64,000 bases of DNA, from positions 62,001 to 126,000 of the forward strand of contig JAESUZ010004802.1 in the NCBI GenBank assembly GCA_017311185.1, in the 5' to 3' direction. Made by a program: the position numbers and the translations under genes. Shown one piece after another: positions 11,301-22,650 of the stretch. This DNA is from Proteles cristata cristata. Its lineage: Eukaryota; Chordata; Mammalia; Carnivora; Hyaenidae. Within the stretch, counting starts at the first letter, position 1; the number at the start of each line of letters is the position of its first letter. The notes beneath the pieces are model-generated. The model searched no databases. It had not been told where the DNA came from and saw only the letters and a list, made by a program, of their open reading frames with translations.

Positions 11301-13090
11301 CCCATTCTTTCACCAATACCACCTTGTCTTGATTATTTCAGCTTTATAGTAAGTCTTAAAGTTGTGTAGTATCAGTTCTCCAACTTTGTTCTTCTTGTGC
11401 ATGTTGTCTTGTGTTGGCTTTTGTCTTCTTGTCTTGTGTTGGCTGTTATGGGTCTTTTGCCTGTCCATATAAACTTTAGAAACATTTTGTCAATATCTAC
11501 AAAATAGCTTGCTGAGATTGCTTTGAATCCACAGATCAAGTTGGGAAGAATTAGCATCTTTATAATACTGAGTTTTCCAATCTATGAACATGGAATATTC
11601 CTTCATTTATTTATATTTTCTTGACTTCTTTAATCAGTTTTGTAGTTTAATGCATATAAATACCATACGTTTTGTTAGATGTATAGCTAAGTATATTTTT
11701 GAGTATCTTAAGTGGAATTGTGTTTTTAATTTTAAATTCCAATTGTTCATTGCTAGCATATATGAAGCAATTGATTTTTGAATAGGAGCCTTGTAACTTT
11801 CAACCTTGCTTATGAGTTCCAAGAGTATTTCTATTGATTCTTTGGAATTTTCTACATAAAAATGATATCATCTGCAAACAAAGACTGTTTTATTTCCTTT
11901 TTTTCAAAACTACAAAACTTTTGTTTCCTGTTCTTGTTTTATTTCATTAGCTAAGACTTCCAACACAAAGTTGAATAAGAGTGGTGAGAAGAAATGTCCT
12001 TGCCATCCAGTTCTTTTACCACTATGTATAACTTCAGCTATAGGATTTTTGTAAATGTCCTTTATCAAAGTGAGAAACTTCTCTATTCCTAGATGCTAAG
12101 AGTTTTTATCCTGAGTGGGTACTGGAGTTTTCAAATGCCTTTTCTTGATCAATTGGTATGATCATATAATTTTTTCTTCTTTAATCTGCTGATATGGCTC
12201 AGAGAGGCTTGGGGATTCTAAAAATGAGAGGGATTATTTTGATTGATTTTTGAATGTTGATTGAGGCTTGTGTACCTGGAATAAATGCCACTTGACTGTG
12301 GTATAACTTTTTTATACATTGTTGGATTCAGTTTGCTAATATGTTATTGAGGATATTTATATCTATGCTCATGAAAGATATTGGTCTGTGGTCTTTCTTG
12401 TAATGTCCTTGTAGGGTTTTGATATTAGGATAATACTGTTCTTATGGGATGAGCTAGAAAGTGTTTTTCCTCTGCTTTTATTTTCTGGAAGAGATTGTAG
12501 AGAATTGACATTATCTTTTTTCCTCAAACATTTGGTAGAATTCACCAGTGGAACTATTTGGGCCTGGTGCTTTTTTTTTTGGAAAGGTTATTAGTTATTT
12601 ATCAAATGGTTTTGTTAGATACAGATTATCTATTCAGATGATTTATTTCTCCCTGTGTGAGTTTTGATAGTTTCTGTCTTTCAAGTAGTTGGTCCATTTC
12701 ATCTAAGTCATCAAATTTATGGGCAATCTTATTCCTTGATGATTCTCCATGATGTACATGGAATAAAAAGGCAATGGTCCCTTTTTATTTCTATTAGTAA
12801 TTCAGGTCTTCTCTCTTATTTCTTGGTTAGCCTGACTAAAGATTCACCAATTTGGTCAATCTTTTCAAAGAACCATATTTTGGTTTTGATGATTTTTTCT
12901 ATTTTTTCTGTTTTATTTATTTCTAATCTAATTTTTATTATTTTTCAGCTGCTTTCTTTGGTCTTAAATTGCTTTTTTTTTCTATAGTTTCCTAATGTAG
13001 AGGTTTATATTATTGATTTTAGATATTTTTCTTTTCTAATATATGCTATAATTTATTAAACTATAATGTTATAAATTTCTCTCTAAATAC
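8371..13090 (-). mobile_element. Old LINE-1, antisense: 3' UTR and decayed ORF2
   Basis: The left part (8371-10130) is an L1M-class 3' UTR in reverse: 'agaatagtttcaggctgat', 'tggtacatttgtcacaattaatgaaccaatattaatacattatt', 'gatcccatccagaatgctgcattatatttagttgtcatgtctcc'. From about 10140 it is ORF2 in reverse, with the reverse-translated C-terminal motif KFIWTGKRP at 11372-11557, then reverse-transcriptase-domain remnants through 12600 and the linker region up to 13090. Stops and frameshifts are everywhere, so no function remains. Confidence 0.88.
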
Positions 13091-14545
13091 TACTTTTTCC
13101 TGTTCTATTCTGTCTTTCTGTACCTTGTAGTATTCTAATTACATGTATGTTATACCTTTTGAAATTGTCCCACAGTTCTTAGATATTCTGTTAGATGGAT
13201 TTTTTTTCATTCTTTTTTTTTTCCTCATTATATTATAGTTTGGGAAGTTTCTATTGACATATCTTCAGGCTCACTCATTGTTTCCTCATCTGTGTCCAAT
13301 CTACTGATAAGCTCATCAAAGGTATTCTTCATTGGTTTCTAGAATCCCCTTTTGATTCTTTCTTAGAGTTCCCATCTTAACTATTTATATTATCCATTTG
13401 TTCTTGCATGTTGTTTCCTTTTTCCATTACGGATCTTAACATATCAGTTATAGTAATTTTAAATTTCCTATCTAATGATTCTAAAATCTGTGTCACATCT
13501 GAGTCTGGTATGGATGCTTGCTTTGTCTCTTCAGACTATTTTCATGATATCTTATAATATTTTGAAAGCCAAACAAGATATGTTAGGTAATAGGAACTGA
13601 GGTATATAGGCCTTTACTATGAAGTTTTATTTCAGTCTATCTACATGTTGGCTTTTGTTTAATGTTTGCATAAGTGTCACGGGCTTCAGATTCTTCTAGT
13701 GTTCTTATTTTTGTCTTTCCTGTTGTCTATGATTTTCAAAAATCTTCTAAGTGGAATCTGGGACTTGCAGCTATTTCAGCTGTAATTCACTATTATTACA
13801 TCAGAATCCTATTATTGTGGTATGAGGTGTGGGGCAAGGGTAAGCATTCTATAATTTTATGATTCAATCTCAGTGTTTTAGTTTCCCACCTTCACAAAAG
13901 TTTCTTCCTTTTCCTTCTCTCTCCCTTTCTTTAGGTGAGACAGGGAGTCTAGAGGAGGCTGCAGATGGGTAAGTGACTTTCTGCCTATTTGAGATAAAAC
14001 TCTGGTAAAAACTTTTAACTGGATAATAGGCCTTTGTTATGGAGAATGCACTGGGCATATTTCAAAATGTTACTATCTCCCTCTCTTCGTCAGAAATATG
14101 AGGGATTTGTCTTGGTTGTTTACCATGGGGATCTGGAGGGGTTCCTGGAGTTAAAACTCATGAAAATGTGAGGACAAATGTAAGACTGTGGTCCCCATGA
14201 TTTTCTCACTCTCAAGCTAGTCCATATTCATCCACATTCATCCTCCAGAAATTCACCAAAATTTGTATTTATTTGTCATATTGATTTAAGACTCCAGTAG
14301 CTTATTCTCCAAGTAAGCTGATTTTGGCTGTGTTTTTCTGTATTTAATTGTCTCTCCACATTTCAGGACATCAGTTTGCCCTGTAACCCCAAATCTCTAA
14401 TGGGTCCAAAAAATACATTGATTTTTCAGTTTGTTTAGCTTTTTTCTTGTTGTAAGGATGGGAAAGATGACATCTAAGTTCCTTATATGTCATAACTGAG
14501 ACCAGAGATCCAACAGGTGACTTTTCAGATGGACCCTGAAGAACT
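13091..14545 (-). mobile_element. Old LINE-1 5'-UTR-like segment, antisense
   Basis: Continues the element at 8371. At about 13090-13180 the sequence jumps from ORF2 into strings I associate with L1M 5' ends ('attctaattacatgtatgttatacc', 'attgtcccacagttcttag', 'ctattgacatatcttcaggctcactcattg'). Farther right comes 'gcttttttcttgttgtaaggatgggaaagatgacatctaagttcc', which I also associate with L1M 5' UTRs. ORF1 and the ORF2 N-terminus are not visible, so this copy is internally deleted or composite. Confidence 0.62.
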
Positions 14546-15636
14546 ATTTCCCCAATAGCCAAGGTGTTTGATTACATGCAACTGAGAGCACATGGACTCA
14601 TCCAGACCTGTCTTCCTTGGGCAATGACTCTACTTTTCCTCCTGGGCAATGACTCTACTTTTCCTCCTTTTACACTTAGGGAATTAATACCAGAAATTTA
14701 CCTACAAAAGGAAGTCATGTCAGAATGGACATTGGTTGTGGTTTGACCACCCAACCGTCCTTTCACTCTGTCTTTTTTGACAGCCCTCATTTCTCAGTTT
14801 ATCTCTCCCCCACCCCTTCCTCCAGCAGTAATCTGTGTGCTTTGAGTGAAGCCAAATCCTCTACTTCCTCCAGGCATGTGACTCTTAACTGACCAATCAG
14901 AGTCATACGTTTTCTGGGACATAGTGATTTGTTCTTTTGATCACTGGAGCCAATGGGATGTGAAAGGAAATATATTGTGTAGCTATGAGCAGGCATTATG
15001 GGATCAAAAGGGAGGAGCTTCATGACAATTACCCTAACAAAGAGGAAGATAGTTGTGAGCAAACAGGAAAACCTTGTCCTGATGGTGTTGTTAAAGCTTT
15101 TCCTTCCAGCTGTGCCTGAGAATGCTTAGATTTATAAACTTTTCACTTATAGGATTCTTTTGTTAGATTTCTTTTTTTTGCTTAAGCTAGGTGGGTTGGG
15201 TTTACTTTTATTGCTGACCAAAGTCTTAAGTGATATAGAAATCTATGGTCAATCAACTGTAGTAATACTAGAGAATAATGCTGTACCTAAAGAGATGACT
15301 TTTTCATCTTTTTATGAGGATTTCAGATGTCATAAGGGAGATACAATTCAAGTTCTGCCAAATACATGCTCACACCCAGGGTAACTGTCCCCTATACTGG
15401 ATATCATATATTGGCATTCTTTTCATCTCTTTGTTAATTTGCTCTTTACCCAAAGTTTACTGGGCAGTTTTCTCAGGATCCTATTCATTCATGCATGGGA
15501 TTTTGAGACATCCAAGATATTTCCTTGAAGAAGAGTCTGTCTTTTCCTTTCATTTTATATCCTCACCCTCTTCAGTCACAGATTTCCATTTAATGTGAGG
15601 TTAAGCTTACTCCTGCACCTTTTCCTTTGAGGGAGC
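14546..15636. other. Mostly unknown DNA, possibly an old LTR fragment
   Basis: Contains a 25-bp tandem duplication at 14618-14667. The part near 14880-15060 ('gaccaatcagagtcatacgttttctgggac', 'cactggagccaatgggatgtg') has the look of a decayed LTR, but I cannot name the family. Nothing else is recognised. Confidence 0.35.
14618..14667. repeat. Perfect 25-bp tandem duplication
   Basis: Two identical adjacent units, 14618-14642 and 14643-14667, beginning TGGGCAATGACTCTAC and ending TTTTCCTCC. It looks like a single slippage or duplication event. Confidence 0.95.
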
Positions 15637-16005
15637 CAACCAGAGCCATAACAAAATACCAGGTATAGACTGGTAGCTTGACAACAGAACTTTACTTGCA
15701 ACCAGTTCTGGAAGCTGGATATCCAAGATCAAGTGTTGTTGGGTTTAGGGTCTCCTGTAGCCTCTCTCCTTGGCTTGCAAATGATCACCTTCTCACTCTA
15801 CCCTCCTGTGGTCCTCTCTGTGTTCATACATCTCTAGCATCTCTCCTGTTATAAGGACATCATTCATACTGGATTAGGGCCCTACATTTATGATCTCATT
15901 CAGCTTTAATTGCCTCTCTAAAGGCCGTGTCTCCAAACATAATCACTTTGAGGCTAAGGGCTTTGATATACGAATTTTGAAGGGACACAATTCAGTCCAT
16001 GACAC
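15637..16005 (-). mobile_element. MLT1-type MaLR LTR, antisense
   Basis: The reverse LTR signature runs from 'cataacaaaataccaggtatagactggtagcttgacaacagaac' through 'gttctggaagctggatatccaagatcaag', 'ttataaggacatcattcatactggattagggccc' and 'ggccgtgtctccaaa' to 'gggacacaattcagtccatgacacc'. It appears to be an ancient solitary LTR with no coding capacity. Confidence 0.85.
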
Positions 16006-16967
16006 CACTTTTTAGCCAATCTCAGTGATTTCTCTTCATTCTGGATGGATTTTAGTAGTTTTAGTCAAATAATGATCAAGAGAAGTTCTGGTGTTGAAAA
16101 TGCTATTCAACAGATAGGTTAAGCATCATCTCTTTCTGAGATGAGCCAGCAGGACATCCTTTCATGGCCTAGAGGGCAAATGGAAGTAGGGGACTGGCCT
16201 TCGATGGGGCAGTTTGTCCTCACTGATCTTCTTCTTTCTTAAGACCATCCACTCCTGTTTCCCTCTGACTACTGAATGTCCCCCATCCAGGCTTCCTGAA
16301 CCCAGAAAATGCCCCCATGTTCTCAACTTATGCACACCTGTCACTTGAGCCTGCTCTTAACTATCTTTTCCTGGGAAAAATGGTCCTGTAAATTAGTCCA
16401 CACAGAAAGGCTGGTGATGGATAACTGCTTAGGGAACTACCTCTCCCAAGGGCTCATATCAGAGCCAAATGGAGAAAACCCTGGTGGTGGAATTGGAAGC
16501 ATTGTAGAGGGGCTGGTCCAAGGTCTTTCCATTGTCCTTCTCTCTATACCAAGAAAGGTCATTCTTATTCACAGATTCTGGAAGTCATAGCCATGGGACA
16601 AGTAGGGACAGCTGAATAGAAGGACACCAATAAAGACGTAGTTTTTAATCTGGACATTGGCCCTGATGTGCTATGAAATCTTGAGAAAACCTTTCCCCCT
16701 TTCCCAGCCTCAACTCTCCACCTTCACAATGGAAAAAAAATTCCCGTCTGGCTCAACTCTCCCAAGACACCAAAAATGAATGCCATAACAGACAGAAAAG
16801 TGTTTTAGATGGAAAATGCCATAAAATAAATTCAAGGTGTTATTATTTTAAGGTGCAAAATCAGAACTTATAAAACCAGGCATAAAAATGTCTTGGTAGA
16901 TATATTTTCATTCTGGAGAAAATTAATGGCTACATCTTGGGCTTGAATTTTCTATAGAGCCAGTCCC
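16006..16967. other. Unique noncoding DNA
   Basis: No repeat recognised. Several short open frames on both strands lack motifs. The AT-rich part at 16800-16960 is featureless apart from TTTTAAGG- and TAAAA-type runs. Confidence 0.4.
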
Positions 16968-17151
16968 AGAATATTGGAGTTGGAAGCACCCTTAGTGATA
17001 TTTAGTTCACTTCTTCAGATGAAGAGTCTAAAGCCTAGAGAGAGAAAGAACTTGCTCAGGGTCACATAGCAGGTTAGGGACACATTTGGGAGTGGGAACC
17101 TGTAGCTGTGAGTAGTTTTGACACCTTTTCTTGATTCTATTCTTCCTTTTC
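16968..17151 (-). mobile_element. MIR/MIR3 SINE, antisense, split by a younger SINE
   Basis: 'ggagttggaagcacccttagtgatatttag', 'cagatgaagagtctaaagcctagagagagaaagaacttgctcagggtcacatagcagg' is the classic reverse MIR core. A young carnivore SINE interrupts its right end. Confidence 0.85.
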
Positions 17152-17378
17152 TTTACTTTTTTTTTTTTAATATTTTTATTTATTTCTAGGAGAGAGAGAG
17201 AGAGACAGCATGAGCAGGGAGAGTCAGAGAGAGAGGGAGTCACAGACTGAAACAGGCTCCAGGCTCTGAGCTGGCAGTCAGCACAGAGCCCGACATGGGG
17301 CTCGAACCCACGAACCGCGAGATCATGACCTAAGCGAAAGTCGGACGCTTAACTGACTAAGCCACCCAGGAGCCCCAA
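17152..17378 (-). mobile_element. CAN SINE, young felid type, antisense
   Basis: Near-consensus young-type SINE inserted into the end of a MIR. The target-site duplication is 16 bp and perfect: TCTATTCTTCCTTTTC at 17136-17151 and 17379-17394. Head sequence ends in CACCCAGGAGCCCC. Confidence 0.97.
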
Positions 17379-17639
17379 TCTATTCTTCCTTTTCACAGGG
17401 TGGGCAGAGAGTGGCAGGACTAAAACATATGAGCCATCTCTGAACAATTCCTGAGGGTTGTAAGGCCCATTTCAGCATTTGAGCATATTGTCTCTGATGG
17501 AGATCTCTGACTTCCAAGCCCAGTGGACTCTCAAGATGAAATCCCTGCCTTAACTGTTGACTTCAGCTTCTCAGAGCTACAGACTGGCTTGACCCAGAAA
17601 CTCTACTGTGGGTCATATCTCCTCTACTGGGCTGGCTCC

Positions 17640-18010
17640 TGTACAGTGTGGCTTGGTCTGGTTTGAGTGCAGAGGTAATTGCAATATATTGAGGTTTGGT
17701 ATTGTAATAAAAATAGGGGCCATTACAGCTAGCATTTATGTCATTAGTATTTAGTGGTGGTGTGTTGCAGCTTTTTTAGTGCTCATAAAACTGTCGCTGC
17801 TTGCAGATATGTCACGGTGCTGATATAAATTTAAAGGGTTGGAAATCCATAAGTCATAAAAACTAGATAGTAAATAGCAACAGAACAGGGTGGACAAGAA
17901 CTGTTGCATTAGGCATGCAAACGCTTATGGATTTGCATGTCTAGTGCTTGCATTAGCATAATGAGAAGCACATTTACATTACAGATGGACTTGATTAACT
18001 AGGCCCTTGT
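17640..18010. other. Candidate conserved noncoding element (enhancer-like)
   Basis: Repeat-free, AT-rich block between a SINE and a MIR. It holds several developmental-type binding motifs: GGTAATTGCAAT, a perfect octamer ATTTGCAT at 17931-17938, GCATTAGCATAATGAG, TGCTGATATAAATTTAAAG and a TGATTAACTAGG end. It has no open frame. The composition resembles deeply conserved enhancers, but conservation cannot be tested here. Confidence 0.35.
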
Positions 18011-18189
18011 AAATAAAGTCCACTCAGCCTAAATAGAGGATGTTTGGGCCCCAGAGAAGGGATGGTTATAGGAGCCAAAGGGCAAGTAGAGTCATTTCTT
18101 GCCTTCTTTTTTTCTGGCATTGACCACTGAAGAGAAGTCTTCAGAATCATTGATAATGCCCAGACGGGAATGCATTTGTACTCATTTGA

Positions 18190-18450
18190 TGTAATAATAA
18201 CAGCGAACATGCACTGAGTGCTTATAATGTACTGGCCACTATTTAAACATTTTATCCATAGTAGCTCACTGAATCCTCACAATATCTCTATTATTATAAT
18301 AATCCCCATTTTGCAGATGAGAAAGCTGAGATACAGAGAGGATAAGGGAATTTATCAGAGTCCAACTATTAGTAAGTGGCAGAACAAGGATACAAACCCA
18401 GGCAGTCTAGCTCAAAGCCTGGCTCTTAACCACTACACTAGCTGCCTCAT
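18190..18450 (-). mobile_element. Near-complete MIR SINE, antisense
   Basis: Almost full-length reverse MIR: 'aataataacagcgaacatgcactgagtgcttataatgtactggccac', 'aatcctcacaatatctctattattataataatccccattttgcagatgagaaagctgag', and 'cttaaccactacactagctgcct' at the 5' end of the element. Confidence 0.93.
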
Positions 18451-18454
18451 ATCC

Positions 18455-18800
18455 ACTCAATTCATGCAAGTATTCAGCTAATACTATTGAAGTATCTGCT
18501 ACATACCAGCCCCTAGGATACTGCTAAAGATAACAACAATAAAATAAAGACTTGCTCTCTTCCTAAAAAGTTCATGTAGTTTAGCTGGAAAATTTAGAAG
18601 AAAGCAAAAATTCTGACATTGTACTCAAGAAGCTTATAGAAGGACACAACCTCCAGGAAAGGTGGGTCAAAAAAGGCTACTCAGAGAAGATACCTCTTGG
18701 ACTGAGACTTGAAGTATGTGTAGGAGTCCAAAATGTGAGGAATGGAGGATTAGAGCACTTGCTTAGGGAATGGCAAGCACAGAGCCATGGAAGTGGGCAT
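18455..18800 (-). mobile_element. LINE-2 3' end, antisense
   Basis: Starts 'tcatgcaagtattcagc... gaagtatctgctacataccagcccctaggatactgctaaagataac' and continues 'gctactcagagaagatacctcttggactgagacttgaag', both L2 in reverse. It directly abuts the MIR at 18190. Confidence 0.75.
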
Positions 18801-18857
18801 GTTCTCAGACCCTAAGTTACTTCACATGAGAATGTAGGGAACATATGAACACAAGGC

Positions 18858-18886
18858 ACAAAAACAAAAACAAAAACAAAAAAAAT
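18858..18886. repeat. (CAAAAA)n short repeat
   Basis: A-rich run with four to five CAAAAA units. No attached retroposon body is obvious. Confidence 0.85.
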
Positions 18887-20355
18887 CAGGGAGTGGTCAC
18901 GAGGACATACGGCACATGGTAAGACTTGGAGGGTCAATCAATCATTTAGTCTTTTAGCCCTCTCCAAGTAGAAACCTGGCTCCAGAGTAGGCACTAGGAT
19001 TTACACTTCAAGTACGAACTCATTATTTGGCTCCCCAATTCATGAGCTAAACTTTATTCCGTCCTGTGTCTTTGTCATCATGTCATGGATTCACAAACTC
19101 ACAAAATTGGTTAGGACATCATGCCTGCTCAGACCAGACTTTTCATTGTACATGAATTCTGCCACAAGCTCCTCATAACTGGTGGGTCATTTTGCTTCTA
19201 CCTGAACATTTCCATCTGTAGTTGGACAAGCAAAGAATTTGAACTGGCTCATTTTGGGTAGTCCAGTTGAGTGAGAGATAGATCCAAGGGAATATTAAAA
19301 TTTATCTGTTCTATGAGCTCTCCTTGTGGTAACAACTCCTAAAAATAAATATACTACTCATTCTGAGTACATTTGAATGGAAGTCCCCATAAAAGACTTT
19401 CATGATAGTAGACAACTTGAGGAATTCTTGAGAGCTGAGAATGCTCTTTGAGTCCTTCTGGGGAATTATGATGGGACGCATTCTATTTTGCACCTCCAGG
19501 TAACATGCAAAGTAGATTATTTTAGACTGAGTTTTACAGTGGTCATTTTCTCCATGACTTGGAACTCTTTATTTGTCTTGATGGTGACTCTGGGGCCTTC
19601 ATGAGCAGGTGAGAGTTACCATGTTGAAGTAGGTAATAGGTGTCTTGTAAGGATGCTAGTCATGGGACTGTAGCCTGTAAGTAAGGGGCAGAAGAAAGAC
19701 ATGTGGGAACAGTGAGCCATGAGTGTTTTAGAATCAACAAAACCTCATGGAGAAATGTGGCAGAAATGTTCCAGGCAGAATCTTCTCAAAGGTGCAATGG
19801 AGGCTATGCTGGAGATTCTATAGCATCATGACTCTCCCCAGTCATCTTTCACCCCTGTCCCCGACTCCTGGTGAACTCTAACTAAAGCCCATCTTAGTTT
19901 CCTCTTCTTCCAGCGAATCTGATCAGGATGAAGTTACCCTTGGCTGGTTCTACTTTTGGTTGGCCAGGAGCTCCTCAGAAATTCCTTTTCATAGCTGGTG
20001 GGAAAACTGGGATTAGGGCCCATAGGTCTAAGAAACAGAGTGCTCCTGCTTACCTTCTGACCAGGAAGGCCTGGTGTCCACTTCCATGGGTTCTCAGTGC
20101 TGGCAAACTTCTGACAGCTGGACCTTCCTAGAGCCTGTGGGACAGTCTTCTCTGACCTACCTCTGTCCTCCACTCTGAGTCCCTAGCACAGCTACAAAGC
20201 TGGGTCGGTGTAGTGTTGACTGAACTAGAACTGAGGGCTGAAGTCATGGTTTCCTAGGTTCTCTGTTCCTTAAAGTTGCTGGACATATGGTCCAGTTCAT
20301 GGACATACACTTTTGACAGTGTAACCATGTACCAAGTGCCATTATACCAGTATTG
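18887..20355. other. Unique noncoding DNA
   Basis: No repeat family recognised. A polypyrimidine tract with AG (TTTCCTCTTCTTCCAG, 19899-19914) precedes a 67-codon open frame at 19928-20131. It resembles a splice acceptor, but the frame has no recognisable motif, has an antisense rival frame, and has no obvious donor, so I do not call an exon. Confidence 0.4.
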
Positions 20356-20359
20356 TATC

Positions 20360-20578
20360 AACATTTTTACTTTTCTGTGTATATGTCCATCAGTACATGT
20401 CTGTATGTGTACACACATATATTATTCTGTGTGAGTGTATTCGTGTGTATGTTTATATGTATATTTCTCTCTCTGAAGATTTGTGTAAGTGTGTATAGGT
20501 GCTTATGTCTATGAATGCATATATGTGTGCATACATAGGAACCTGTGTGTACAGGTGTATATATGTACGTATACATCT
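20360..20578. repeat. Degenerate TG/TA-rich low-complexity region
   Basis: About 220 bases of interrupted TGTGTA-, GTATAT- and CATATA-type steps. It looks like a decayed dinucleotide array. Open frames here are composition artefacts. Confidence 0.8.
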
Positions 20579-20939
20579 GAAAATGCTAAAGAGTGCTAGA
20601 CAGGTGCTTGGGGCAAAGCTAAGAGAAGACACTATAATTTCTTCCCTGGAATTTTAGATCCTCTAAGGACAAAATCTCTCTAGAGGAGGTAGCAGCCTGA
20701 GTTGTCATCTGGGTTGTAAATCCCTTTTATGTTGCCCAAGAGCATTGTCTGAGGCTCTATTCTTTGCCTGACACTCTGAGAGATGACAGAATCTCTAAGA
20801 AAGTATGGTAAGAGCTAGGGGGGCTAACCACAGGACAGGAGAATCAGGTTTCCTCTCTCTGCACTTCCCATCCTCACTCACCATGATACAGAAATACAGG
20901 GGCAGAGGGAAAATGATAGCAAGCCTCATTGAGCTAAAT
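20579..20939. other. Unique noncoding DNA
   Basis: Nothing recognised. Confidence 0.4.
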
Positions 20940-21070
20940 TTTACATATATGGACCCATTTGACTCATGATGGTTCTATGAGGGCTATTGGTCCCAATTTC
21001 CAGATGAAGACATGAAAGCACAGTGAGTTTAAGAAACTCGGCAGGATTGGGTGTCAGGCAATATGGCTTC
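20940..21070 (-). mobile_element. MIR SINE fragment, antisense
   Basis: 'tggacccatttgactcatgatggttctatgagggctattggtcccaatttccagatgaagacatgaaagcacagtgag' is a diverged reverse MIR core. Confidence 0.7.
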
Positions 21071-21504
21071 AAATGTACAAGATGGCTGTTATGCACCAAG
21101 TTCTTTGATAAACACAGAGCTGATATTACTTGTTCCCAGTGTCCAGAGACCATTCCTGGCCAAAAGGCCAATGTAGTGGAGTTTTTACTTCTTTGCAATT
21201 CTTTCCTTCCTTCTTCATTCTTCTCTTTGCCTTGAAATGTCCACACCTCATGCCTTAATAGCCACAGCTTCTCACTAAAGTGCCATGCTAGAACTTGTTC
21301 TTCCAGCCACTTCCCCAGTTGCTTGACTTGAGCAAGATTCCCTATCTTGGCAGTCACACTCTCACTGACCTGCTCTCTGCTTTTCAAGGTGTTTCCATAT
21401 TGAGCGAACTAATCAGTGCTAAGGTGATTATTGCCACTAATGAAATTAAATGTCTCACTTCCCCCAGACAGAATGCACTGAAATGTGCTGAAGGTATATT
21501 TCAA
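21071..21504. other. Unique noncoding DNA
   Basis: Nothing recognised. The minus-strand open frame at 20941-21387 runs through the MIR and carries no motif. Confidence 0.4.
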
Positions 21505-21645
21505 GTTCATGACATCCAATGTCCTCTCTCAGGCTCACAGAAGAGAAGGGACTTGACCAAGTGACCAATAGCTAGTAAGATGATGTCTTGACCTTGAATT
21601 CAATTATTCTAGTTTCAAACCCAACACTTCTTTCACCTTACCAAA
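21505..21645 (-). mobile_element. MIR SINE fragment, antisense
   Basis: 'cacagaagagaagggacttgaccaagtgaccaatagctagtaagatgatg' followed by 'tagtttcaaacccaacacttctttcacctta' matches reverse MIR. Confidence 0.7.
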
Positions 21646-22439
21646 TTCAGGGTTTATAGTTAATGCCAAGGAAATTTCATGATGGTGGGCACTGCAGGCA
21701 CTGAGATCAGTCAGTGGTGGATATGGTCTGGTTATGCTATAGGTCTCCATCTGTGAATAAGCTGGCTTTCTCAGTGTGTTGAAGTGGGACCCCTCCATGC
21801 AACTTGCCTACACCTCTCCTGGGTAGTTATGTAAGATCATGAAAATCTCTACCTGAAATGTGACCTCTTGCACAAATTAAAGGTGATCACAAGTGTCAGC
21901 CACCCAAGCATCAATATTTTTTCAAGAATAAGATACAGGAAAAGAGGATAAAGAATCACTTTTATTGTGATATTTGGTTTCTATATTGGCACAGGAACCC
22001 TGTCTGGAAAAGCCAAGCCAGAGGGAAAGTCTGATAGGAAGAAAACAAATAGCAGGTAGGATTTAACTATTGTATATAGGATATAACTATTGTATATGAT
22101 TATTATGGCAGTTCCCACCTGCCACTGTGAAGCTCTTTAGTAGCTATCCTTGTAATGTTTCAAATAAATATGGGTGTCTAAATTACCTGGTTATAGTATC
22201 CTTGATTCATTTTCTGGGTGGACCATCTCAAAATTCATGGTAGAAGTGGCAAGAATCTACAAATCCCAATATCTTGGGAGAGAGGAAGCTGGGGGGATCT
22301 TCCAATGGTGGGTTCTCTGCTTCTCCTGAACTAAGGCCCCAGGGTCCCTACCAGGGTTTAAGAGACTCAGGGACACCAGATATCCAACTGTACAGTTGGC
22401 TCAAATTGCAGAGGGTTTCCCCCTCTCCAAGAAACTCAT
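21646..22439. other. Unique noncoding DNA
   Basis: No repeat recognised. At 22064-22103 a small imperfect tandem repeat of 'aactattgtatat' is visible. Confidence 0.4.
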
Positions 22440-22650
22440 GAGCTGTTTAAAATGACTTTCCAAATGTGTGTTGAGGCTGGATTTACGTTTGAGTTACTGC
22501 ATATTAAATGCTGATTATTAAAAACATTTGCATGGTGCTTTAACAGCGATAGATTATGTATCTGTTACCTAAGTCTCAGTGAAGGCTTTATTAATTCATT
22601 ACTATTTTATCAACATACAATAAACTGTTCTATTAAATCTAAACTAGACA
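22440..22650. other. Candidate conserved noncoding element (enhancer-like)
   Basis: Repeat-free and AT-rich, with a dense set of homeodomain and POU-type motifs: GCATATTAAATGCTGATTATTAAAAAC, a perfect octamer ATTTGCAT at 22526-22533, and GGCTTTATTAATTCATTAC. It has no meaningful open frame. The look is that of a developmental enhancer; this is inference from composition only. Confidence 0.35.

Noticed and set aside
10949..11332. A 127-codon plus-strand open frame
   Set aside because: It is the antisense of old L1 ORF2, AT-rich and hydrophobic by composition, not a membrane protein.
19899..20131. Acceptor-like TTTCCTCTTCTTCCAG followed by an open frame
   Set aside because: No recognisable protein motif, an equally long antisense frame exists and no clear donor was found. 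Kept only as a note.
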